NCBI GenBank assembly: GCA_023264755.1
Contig: JAHFVB010000111.1
Coordinates: 1-10,842, forward strand
Length of the DNA stretch: 10,842 bases
Direction: 5' to 3'
From: Mycobacterium sp.
GTDB lineage: Bacteria > Actinomycetota > Actinomycetes > Mycobacteriales > Mycobacteriaceae
In this document: one piece after another, positions 1-5,921 of the stretch
Position numbering within the stretch: position 1 is the stretch's first letter
How the letters are laid out: every line of letters begins with the position of its first letter
Translations under genes and position numbers: made by a program
Notes under the pieces: model-generated
The model's database searches: none
What the model was told of the DNA's origin: nothing
The model's input: only the letters and a program-made list of their open reading frames with translations

Positions 1-852
1 CCGGCGGGGATGGTTGGTGGGTTGGTAGACAATCCACTTGGCTATTGGGAGCCGCGCAAGGCCATCCATCTCAACGAATCGATCCTCCGTCGGCTCGGCA
101 GCGCCGGGGTGGACCCGTCGTTGCGACTGCAGGAGGACGGTGCCGTCGGCGCCGAGGACAAGGCCGCCAGCGTCGCCAGGATCAGCGCGTATCTCTCCAC
201 GTTGCCCGCTGCGCCGCTCGTGGTGATCAAGGAGCTCCAGGTAACGGTGCTGTCGGACCTGTGGTTCGAGGCGGCCCGCCAGGCCGGTTTCAACGTCGCG
301 ACCGTGATCGCGGTACGCCATCCGCAGGAGGTCATCGCCTCCTTCGCCAAACGCGGAACCGGTACCTCAGAAGAGCTCTCGGCTGCGCTGTGGCTGAAGT
401 ACAGCCTGTTGGCCGAGCGGAACACGCGTGGCCTGCCCCGCGTGTTCGTCGAATACGCCAATCTGCTCGAAGACTGGCAGCGGGAAGTGCGCCGGGTCGC
501 GACGGCGCTTTCGCTCGAACTGAACACCGAAGACGAAGGCGCGGTCGGGGAGTTCCTCACCCAAGACCTCAAGCACCAACGCCATGCCGGCGCGGTGAAG
601 GAGTACTTCGGCACCGACTGGTTCTCGGTCGTCTACGAAACCCTATGTGCCGCCGCCCGTGACGAGCCGTGGAAGGAGTCCGAGCTGGACCGCGTCTTCG
701 AGGCCTACCGGGGCAGTGAACGCGGTATCCGGGCGGCCTTCGACGACTTCCATCGCCTGCAGAAGGTGTCCTGGTTCACCCGGCCGTCCATCACCAGGCT
801 GGCGCTCGAGGTCGCGGCCGTGGCCCACCGGCGCAAGGGGACCTGGGCCTAG
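1..852 (+). CDS. Sulfotransferase family protein, 5' end outside the window
   Basis: Predicted cytosolic enzyme moving a sulfuryl group from PAPS to a hydroxyl of a small molecule or glycolipid. The reading frame is open from base 1 (Pro-Ala-Gly before the first ATG at 10), and the N-terminal P-loop that binds the 5'-phosphosulfate is absent, so the gene starts upstream and the ATG at 10 is internal. Counting from that Met, the NPLGYWEP segment at 8-15, typical just after the P-loop region, is followed by VIKELQ (72-77) and the 3'-phosphate-binding motif AVRHPQEVIASF (101-112) with Arg103 and Ser111. GLPRVFVEYANLLEDW (141-156) is another usual block of bacterial sulfotransferases. The gene converges on the Gap-family gene 44 bp away. 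The substrate is unknown; sulfation of the local lipopeptide or its sugars is inference from context. The family assignment is fairly sure. Confidence 0.8.
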   Translation, partial: PAGMVGGLVDNPLGYWEPRKAIHLNESILRRLGSAGVDPSLRLQEDGAVGAEDKAASVARISAYLSTLPAAPLVVIKELQVTVLSDLWFEAARQAGFNVATVIAVRHPQEVIASFAKRGTGTSEELSAALWLKYSLLAERNTRGLPRVFVEYANLLEDWQREVRRVATALSLELNTEDEGAVGEFLTQDLKHQRHAGAVKEYFGTDWFSVVYETLCAAARDEPWKESELDRVFEAYRGSERGIRAAFDDFHRLQKVSWFTRPSITRLALEVAAVAHRRKGTWA

Positions 853-893
853 CTAGCCGCTGGGCCTAGCCCGCTGCACAAGGCGTGGCTAGC
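843..893. terminator. Repeat-rich convergent junction, possible bidirectional terminator
   Basis: The stop codon of the sulfotransferase and the 44 bp before the stop of the Gap-family gene hold nested repeats. An 11-bp direct repeat, CTGGGCCTAGC, lies at 843-853 and 860-870. A 7-bp inverted repeat pairs GCTAGCC (852-858) with GGCTAGC (887-893). Inside it is a small hairpin, GGGC-CTA-GCCC (862-872). There is no T-run, so an intrinsic terminator is only a guess from position and pairing. Confidence 0.35.
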
Positions 894-896
894 AGT

Positions 897-1790
897 TCAG
901 ATGGCGCCCAGGCCGGTGGCCAGCAGCGCGGAGCCGACGATGGCGAAGATCGCCACCAGTACCCGCTGCCGGTGCGCCATCGTCCAGTCGTTGAGCCGGT
1001 TCAACACCGCATGGGCCCTGGCCGGTGCGGCCAGGTAGCCGACGAGCACCAGCTCGATGACGGCAAGCATTCCGACGAGATACACAGCTGCGGCTGCGAC
1101 CTGCATTCCGACGGTGGCTCCCGACGTCGCGATGATGGCAAAGAGAAACAGCCCCTCACCAGGTGGCGGTCCGCCGAAGGTCAGCCCGACCGCGTATGCC
1201 ACCCAGAGCGATCCGTTCTCCCAAGCGTTGTGAGCCCGGTGCAGTAGCCGCCGGAAGGTCGACGCACCCTCGGCCGGTACGTCCTGCGCGCGGTGCATCA
1301 TCCGGCGGAATGCCGTCGTGTGTTCGGAGGGCGCTTCCGGCGCGCGGCTCAGCAACGACGAGTTTGCGGACGGGCCACTGGAGTCCGACGTCAGGGTCGA
1401 AATGGTGCCGTCCATTCCGGGCCGTTCTTGCCGTGCTTGGCCGCCCGGCTGGCTCAGCAGCTGCGCTTGGCGCCGCCGGCGCTTCAGACCGCGCACGGTG
1501 ATCACCACCGCGAGCGTGAGCGCCACCACCCCTACGCCGGCCTGAAGGTGTCGAACGACGGAGTTCATGGCCGGGATGGTCGCACCCTGGGTGAACGAGG
1601 TGAATACCCCGGTGAGGTTGAGCAATATCAACGGAATGACCACCACGGGAATGGCGCCCGTCAAACAGCCCGCGCCGAAGGCGAGCACATTGCGCACCGG
1701 CCGCGGGCGCGAGATCACCAGAAGGGTGAGACCGATTCGCACCAGGTTCAACCCGGCCAAGAATGCCAGTCCCAGCACTGAGCCCCACAT
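897..1790 (-). CDS. Gap/Sap-family lipid-addressing membrane protein
   Basis: A 297-residue polytopic protein resembling the mycobacterial Gap/Sap family (GPL-addressing and sulfolipid-1-addressing proteins), which help deliver large surface lipids across the inner membrane. Hydrophobic segments lie near residues 1-27, 34-60, 79-100, 194-222, 226-254 and 275-295, giving the expected six helices split three and three by a hydrophilic loop (about 101-192). The N-terminus, with LNLVRIG and ISRPRPVRN, is characteristic. The loop carries a duplicated element, TAFRRMMHRA (159-168) and STFRRLLHRA (177-186). The frame is closed upstream by a TAG with no other ATG, GTG or TTG between, so ATG at 1790 is the only ordinary start; it lacks a Shine-Dalgarno sequence but has a -10 hexamer 7 nt away. 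In known GPL loci gap lies beyond the NRPS genes, so this copy on the other side may be a paralogue. The family is confident; the cargo is inferred. Confidence 0.82.
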   Translation of the reverse strand: MWGSVLGLAFLAGLNLVRIGLTLLVISRPRPVRNVLAFGAGCLTGAIPVVVIPLILLNLTGVFTSFTQGATIPAMNSVVRHLQAGVGVVALTLAVVITVRGLKRRRRQAQLLSQPGGQARQERPGMDGTISTLTSDSSGPSANSSLLSRAPEAPSEHTTAFRRMMHRAQDVPAEGASTFRRLLHRAHNAWENGSLWVAYAVGLTFGGPPPGEGLFLFAIIATSGATVGMQVAAAAVYLVGMLAVIELVLVGYLAAPARAHAVLNRLNDWTMAHRQRVLVAIFAIVGSALLATGLGAI

Positions 1791-1797
1791 CAGCGAA

Positions 1798-1803
1798 AGA
1801 CTA
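1798..1803 (-). promoter_or_regulatory. -10 element for a leaderless Gap-family transcript
   Basis: Read on the minus strand, TAGTCT fits the mycobacterial TANNNT -10 pattern and stands 7 nt before the ATG at 1790. Transcription would start at or next to the start codon. No Shine-Dalgarno sequence is visible, which agrees with a leaderless mRNA. No clear -35 is seen. Confidence 0.45.
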
Positions 1804-1810
1804 CCGGTAG
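1801..1810. repeat. Perfect 10-bp palindrome overlapping the Gap-family promoter
   Basis: CTACCGGTAG is identical to its reverse complement and overlaps the outer half of the proposed -10 element of the Gap-family gene. The position suits a repressor operator, but no known binding-site family was recognised. Confidence 0.35.
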
Positions 1811-2131
1811 CCGGCGGGGTGATGTCTTCTTTGCGGTGGCCTGGGTTTTGCTACGGCTGGCCCGTTGGCCTGACTCGAGCCGGATTTCCCGCCGACGCCG
1901 ACGGCGGCTTTATTCCGCCCGACACGCCGCAACGTCGACGACCACGCGCCCCGATCTTCCTCTGGCGGGTCGCTCGGATCCCGAGTCCTGGCCTTTTCAG
2001 GACCGTGATCAGCAAACGGCTGGCCAGCGGGGGGCGAATATCGGCATTCGGATGACCCATTCCGCTGGCAAAGCCCGTCGGCTTTTCGCGTTTTCTCCTG
2101 GCAAACGTCGCACACGTCGGGGAGAAAGCCT

Positions 2132-2137
2132 TAAGCT
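2132..2137 (+). promoter_or_regulatory. -10 element for a leaderless methyltransferase transcript
   Basis: TAAGCT occupies -12 to -7 relative to the ATG at 2144, the canonical mycobacterial -10 position if transcription starts on the A of the ATG. The only purine-rich stretch, GGGGAGAAAG at 2119-2128, is 15 nt from the start codon and too far to act as a Shine-Dalgarno sequence. Confidence 0.5.
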
Positions 2138-2143
2138 CGCCAC

Positions 2144-2998
2144 ATGACCAGTGCGACTTCCATCGATGGCGACGTCCGATCCCGGTATTTGGAACTTCTG
2201 CGGCGCAATCTCACCAGATACGGAATGCACGAGCAGATTCCCGAGCGCTGGCCATTGCGGCGGCGCCTGCTCTTCAAGGCGATGAACCGCTTGATCGTGC
2301 GAGCGCACGCGCATCGACTCGCCGCCACCGAGGCGGATGGCTCCCTGGCCGGTCCACTTGCGCAGCGCAAGCGCGATTTGGGCTTGGACTGGCCGGCCGA
2401 GGCCGAGACGATGATCGGCATGGAGCGGCTCACCAATCTTCAGCAGTGCGTGGAGACGGTATTGACCGAAGACGTCCCCGGCGATCTGATCGAGTGCGGA
2501 GTTTGGCGGGGCGGAGCCTGCATTCTGATGCGCGGCGTCTTGGCCGCCTATGGGGACCAGACGCGTCGGGTGTGGGTAGCCGATTCATTCGAAGGGCTGC
2601 CGCGTCCGGATGCCGCGAACTACAAGGCGGACAAATGGCTAAGGGCTGACCTGTTCTCGAGCATTCTCGGCGTGCCGGAATCCGAAGTACGAGCGAATTT
2701 CGAGCGCTACGGGCTGCTAGACGACCAGGTCCACTTTCTGCATGGCTGGTTCAAGGACACGCTGCCCGATGCCCCCATCGACCGCATTGCCGTATTGAGG
2801 CTCGACGGGGACCTCTACGAATCCACGATTCAAGCGCTCGACGCGCTTTACCCGCGGTTGTCTCCCGGCGGATTCTGCATCATCGACGACTACGAAATCG
2901 CGGCCTGTCGCCAAGCCGTCACCGACTATCGCGCAAAACACGGCATCACCGCCGAGATAATCGACATCGACGGCACCGGATCGTTCTGGCGCAAATGA
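2144..2998 (+). CDS. TylF/MycF-type SAM-dependent O-methyltransferase
   Basis: A 284-residue protein of the macrocin O-methyltransferase (TylF/MycF/NovP-like) family. Characterised members are metal-dependent enzymes that methylate sugar hydroxyls from S-adenosylmethionine. Visible motifs are the SAM-binding block DLIECGVWRGGA (114-125), VADSFEGLP (145-153), an acidic metal-site candidate LRLDGDLYEST (219-229) and FCIIDDY (244-250) with its paired Asp. The basic N-terminal 60 residues precede the Rossmann core, as usual, and the length is close to the family norm. No signal peptide is seen, so it should be cytosolic. As I recall, the rhamnosyl methyltransferases of classic GPL loci belong to a different (CmcI-like) group, so this is not an obvious orthologue. 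A sugar of the lipopeptide is the likely acceptor, by inference. The stop is followed closely by tandem repeats and a new promoter, so the gene may be transcribed alone. Confidence 0.85.
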   Translation: MTSATSIDGDVRSRYLELLRRNLTRYGMHEQIPERWPLRRRLLFKAMNRLIVRAHAHRLAATEADGSLAGPLAQRKRDLGLDWPAEAETMIGMERLTNLQQCVETVLTEDVPGDLIECGVWRGGACILMRGVLAAYGDQTRRVWVADSFEGLPRPDAANYKADKWLRADLFSSILGVPESEVRANFERYGLLDDQVHFLHGWFKDTLPDAPIDRIAVLRLDGDLYESTIQALDALYPRLSPGGFCIIDDYEIAACRQAVTDYRAKHGITAEIIDIDGTGSFWRK

Positions 2999-3010
2999 CC
3001 GCAAAGGCAC

Positions 3011-3040
3011 GAGTGACCGGGAATGACCGGGAATGACCGG
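3011..3040. repeat. Three tandem 10-bp repeats
   Basis: GAGTGACCGG, GAATGACCGG and GAATGACCGG follow one another without gaps, the last two identical and the first differing at one base. They lie 12 bp after the methyltransferase stop and about 40 bp upstream of the -10 element of the next gene. They may be a small variable repeat or a row of binding sites. Confidence 0.8.
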
Positions 3041-3077
3041 GCCTCGTAGGACGCTCCGAGTGGCCAAGGGTGGCTGC

Positions 3078-3083
3078 TAACAT
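3078..3083 (+). promoter_or_regulatory. -10 element for a leaderless oxidoreductase transcript
   Basis: TAACAT fits the TANNNT pattern and ends 7 nt before the GTG at 3091. This favours GTG 3091 over the in-frame GTG at 3070, because the hexamer lies inside the extra codons of the longer version. Neither start has a properly spaced Shine-Dalgarno sequence. Confidence 0.5.
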
Positions 3084-3090
3084 CGGCCCG

Positions 3091-4095
3091 GTGTCTGGAC
3101 ACGGCGGGCCGGTACGGATCGGAATTCTGGGTGCAGCACGCATCGCACCAATGGCGCTCGTCTTCCCCGCTCGGGGAAACGACGAGGTCGAGGTGGCTGC
3201 CGTCGCGGCCAGGGACATGTCCCGGGCCGAGGTCTTCGCAACCAAACACGGCATCGCCCGAGTGCACGGCAGCTACGAAGCGCTGATCGCCGATCCCGAG
3301 TTGGATGCCGTCTACAACCCGCTGCCGAACGGACTGCACGGAAGGTGGACCAGGGCAGCGCTCGAGGCGGGCAAGCACGTGCTGTGCGAGAAGCCGTTCA
3401 CGGCCAACGCCGCAGAGGCCCGCGAGCTGGCCGAACTGAGCGCGCAGTCCGACCGGGTGGTGATGGAGGCCTTCCACTACCGCTACCACCCGATGGCACT
3501 GCGGATCGAGGAACTCGTCGCGTCGGGGGAGTTGGGGAAGCTGAACCGGGTGGAGGCTGCCTTCTGCATGCCACTGCCGAAGTTCTCCGACATCCGCTAC
3601 GACTACGCGCTGGCCGGCGGCGCGACCATGGACGTCGGCTGCTACGCGGTCGACATGATGCGCACCTTCGGTGGATCTACCCCGGAAGTCGTTTCCGCAC
3701 AGGCGAAATTGCGTGATCCACGGGTGGACCGGGCCATGACGGCCGAGTTGCGATTCGCCGGTGGGCACACCGGCCGCATCCTCTGCTCGATGTGGTCGAA
3801 GGACCTGCTGCAGTTGAGCGCCACAGTCGTCGGCGACCGCGGCCAGGTGCGGCTCCGGGTGCGCAATCCGTTCGCACCGTTCAGCCGGCTCTCGGTCGAA
3901 ACAGCCGAAGGCAAACGCGTGGAACGCTTCCCGCGGCGGCCCTCCTACGCGTACCAGCTCGACGCCTTCGCCGCGGCGGTGCTGCGCGGCGAACCGGTCA
4001 AGACGACGCCGGAGCAGGCGGTGGAGAACATGACCGTGATCGACGACATCTATCGCGCGGCGGGCCTACCACCGCGGATGCCGACCGGACGCTAG
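3091..4095 (+). CDS. Gfo/Idh/MocA-family NAD(P)-dependent oxidoreductase
   Basis: Predicted cytosolic dehydrogenase or reductase acting on a sugar, nucleotide sugar or polyol. With GTG 3091 as start (334 residues) the protein opens directly into the Rossmann fold with RIGILGAARIAP (9-20). VYNPLPNGLH (74-83) and CEKPF (99-103) follow; the Lys of EKP is the conserved catalytic/cofactor residue of the family. The second domain has EAFHYRYHP (126-134) and GGATMDVGCYAVD (176-188), typical of the glucose-fructose oxidoreductase/dihydrodiol dehydrogenase branch. The longer version from GTG 3070 adds seven residues that precede the fold and contain the likely -10 element. There is no twin-arginine signal. 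It converges on the GMC oxidoreductase with 34 bp between stops. The substrate is unknown; a role in making or modifying a lipopeptide sugar is inferred. Confidence 0.85.
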   Translation: MSGHGGPVRIGILGAARIAPMALVFPARGNDEVEVAAVAARDMSRAEVFATKHGIARVHGSYEALIADPELDAVYNPLPNGLHGRWTRAALEAGKHVLCEKPFTANAAEARELAELSAQSDRVVMEAFHYRYHPMALRIEELVASGELGKLNRVEAAFCMPLPKFSDIRYDYALAGGATMDVGCYAVDMMRTFGGSTPEVVSAQAKLRDPRVDRAMTAELRFAGGHTGRILCSMWSKDLLQLSATVVGDRGQVRLRVRNPFAPFSRLSVETAEGKRVERFPRRPSYAYQLDAFAAAVLRGEPVKTTPEQAVENMTVIDDIYRAAGLPPRMPTGR

Positions 4096-4129
4096 TCGGT
4101 TCCGCCGGGCCGCAATTCGGGCCTGCTCG

Positions 4130-5884
4130 TCAGCTGGGGAAGTGCGCCTGGTCGACGTGCGCGGCCACGCGCAAGGCGTTGGCCGCGATCGTCAGGCTGG
4201 GATTCAGGCCGGTGCTGGACGGAAAGAACGAAGAGTCCACGACGTAGAGGTTGTCCACTTCGTGGGCCCTGTTCTGCGGGTTGAGCACGCTGGTCTTGGG
4301 GTCGGTGCCGAAACGGCACGTACCGCACACGTGACCCAGGTTCGCGTTGCTCTTCGCGGCTCCGATGGAGATCGTGCGAAATGGCTCGAACAGCTGTTTC
4401 ATCTGCCGCAAGAACACCGGATGGCGCTCGATCTCGTTGGCGTGGAGCCGATAGTGGAGGCGTAGCCGTGGACGGCCGTCCGCACCGGGTCCATCGGCTG
4501 GCAGCACCCGGTTGTCCAGATAGGGCAGATCCTCCATCATCGAGGCCAGCACCACTCCGCCCCGGAAGAACCGTTCGTAGAACGGCCGCGCGGCGGGGCT
4601 CATCCGTCGCATCGCCTTGAGCAGCCGGCCCGGGTGGTTGGTGAAGTACTCCATGGGCGGCACCGCGCCGAGGGACTGCAGCGTGCCGTACTTCTGGCCC
4701 TCCCAGAAGTAGAAGTCGTTGAGCCCGAGTTCCTTGTTCTGGGCGGTGAACTTCGAGTCGTGCTCCGGCCACACCTCGATCAGGTCGATGAGGTGACGCA
4801 TCAAGTTGCGGCCCACCCAGTCCGACCCGTTGGCCAGGCCGTTCGGCCATTCGGCCGAACTCGAATTGAGCAGGAGCACCGGGGTGGCCAGGGCGCCGGC
4901 GGCCAGCACCACTACCTTGGCCTTCAGTGTCAGAGTGCCGCAGGCGTGCTCGCAGATCACCTGCCGAACCTGGGTGCGGTCCGCCTCGAGGCGCACCACC
5001 CGACATTCGGTCAGCAGGTGGGCGCCGTGCTCGGAAACGGCTGGCAGCACGGCACTTCGCGCGGCGTCGGACTTGCACTGCTGATAGCAAAGATGGCCCG
5101 TGCACGTGATGCAGTCGGGCTTGTAGTCGCAAGACATCGGCAAGTGGTACGGATGCAGCCCCCGACTCGACAGGTAGTCGGCCAGCGGCTGATTGGCTGC
5201 TGAAAACGGGGGCGCCGCAGGCAAGTCGGCGTCGGCGGACTCCGGACGCAAGGGGTCGGGCTGGCCCCGCACACCGAGCATCGACTCGGCCGCGTGGTAC
5301 CAGGGTCGCAGCTCGTCGTAGGTGATGGGCCAGGCTTCTGGCACGGTGGAATCGCCCGGGTTCTTGAAGTCCTGACGCGGAGTGAAATCTCGCACGAAGA
5401 AGCGCTCGCAGACCATGCCGTAGATGGCCGACGAGCCTCCGGTCCCGCTTCCGAGCACCGGCATGAACTGTCGCGGGCGGGGCCAGCTGATGTCTTCGAT
5501 CTCGTCTGTCGACCGCCCGGAGCGGGCCAAGACGTCGCGGTAGACCTCATCGGATTGGCTGGCCAGCGGCGCAGCCAGTTCCGGCATGGCCGAGCGAATC
5601 GAACCGGGCGCCCCCGGCAGCGACGAGCGGCCCTTCTCGACGAACAGCACCTTGCGGCCGGCCCGGGCCAGCGAATGGCCCAGCATCCCGCCGCCCATGC
5701 CGGCGCCCACGACGATCACGTCCCAGACAGTGCGTTCCGCGTCGCGCGCATCCAGCTCGCCGTTGGCCAAATCGAACTCCTCAGCGAATTGCGGCTCAAA
5801 GCTATGCTCGGTCGAGCACGAACGTAGCATCCGCAACAACAGGCCGGTCGAATTCTTCCGCCCCAAGACTGACGACCGCTGCAC
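4130..5884 (-). CDS. GMC-family FAD-dependent oxidoreductase
   Basis: A 584-residue flavoprotein that should oxidise an alcohol or sugar hydroxyl. The FAD dinucleotide motif is VGAGMGGG (59-66) with Glu83 in FVEKG as the ribose ligand. GSGTGGSSAIYG (145-156) is the second GMC block. The C-terminal GMC domain shows NLGHVCGTCRFG (515-526), with His518 the likely catalytic base, and STGLNPSLTIAANA (557-570). Five cysteines cluster at 252, 258, 261, 266 and 270, as in the branch of GMC dehydrogenases that pass electrons through an iron-sulfur centre. No signal peptide precedes the FAD domain; the first 50 residues are polar and poorly conserved-looking. The GTG at 5884 has no good ribosome site; ATG at 5830 (Met19) is an alternative and would widen the 37-bp divergent gap to the next gene. 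The substrate is unknown, possibly a sugar of the lipopeptide. Confidence 0.85.
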   Translation of the reverse strand: MQRSSVLGRKNSTGLLLRMLRSCSTEHSFEPQFAEEFDLANGELDARDAERTVWDVIVVGAGMGGGMLGHSLARAGRKVLFVEKGRSSLPGAPGSIRSAMPELAAPLASQSDEVYRDVLARSGRSTDEIEDISWPRPRQFMPVLGSGTGGSSAIYGMVCERFFVRDFTPRQDFKNPGDSTVPEAWPITYDELRPWYHAAESMLGVRGQPDPLRPESADADLPAAPPFSAANQPLADYLSSRGLHPYHLPMSCDYKPDCITCTGHLCYQQCKSDAARSAVLPAVSEHGAHLLTECRVVRLEADRTQVRQVICEHACGTLTLKAKVVVLAAGALATPVLLLNSSSAEWPNGLANGSDWVGRNLMRHLIDLIEVWPEHDSKFTAQNKELGLNDFYFWEGQKYGTLQSLGAVPPMEYFTNHPGRLLKAMRRMSPAARPFYERFFRGGVVLASMMEDLPYLDNRVLPADGPGADGRPRLRLHYRLHANEIERHPVFLRQMKQLFEPFRTISIGAAKSNANLGHVCGTCRFGTDPKTSVLNPQNRAHEVDNLYVVDSSFFPSSTGLNPSLTIAANALRVAAHVDQAHFPS

Positions 5885-5921
5885 CTGACTGGGTGCCAGA
5901 AGTGAAAGGTTAAGACCTGCT

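Larger units (their letters stand above)
1791..2143. other. 353-bp divergent control region without a gene
   Basis: This stretch separates the Gap-family gene (-) from the methyltransferase gene (+). The short open frames in it give arginine- and proline-rich translations with no recognisable domain. It holds a promoter at each end. It also holds a GC hairpin, CCGCCG (1889-1894) pairing with CGGCGG (1902-1907) and followed by CTTTATT on the plus strand, and an inverted repeat, CTCGG-ATC-CCGAG (1973-1985). Their roles are unknown. Confidence 0.5.

Noticed and set aside
1567..2147. Overlapping open frames on both strands across the 353-bp gap
   Set aside because: Arginine/proline-rich translations, overlap with the Gap-family gene or with each other, and no motifs; judged noncoding.
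3011..3040. The tandem 10-mers as a CRISPR array
   Set aside because: Units are far too short and have no spacers; no cas genes are nearby.
2926..3768. 280-residue minus-strand frame opposite the Gfo/Idh/MocA gene
   Set aside because: Antisense shadow; it crosses the tandem repeats and the methyltransferase end and shows no domain.
4096..4129. Possible terminator between the convergent oxidoreductase genes
   Set aside because: Only four-base pairings (GGCC) could be drawn and there is no T-run, so it is not listed as a feature.
4092..5132. 346-residue minus-strand frame inside the GMC gene
   Set aside because: It is the shifted frame of the real gene, Arg/Gly/Pro-rich, whereas the other frame carries all GMC motifs.
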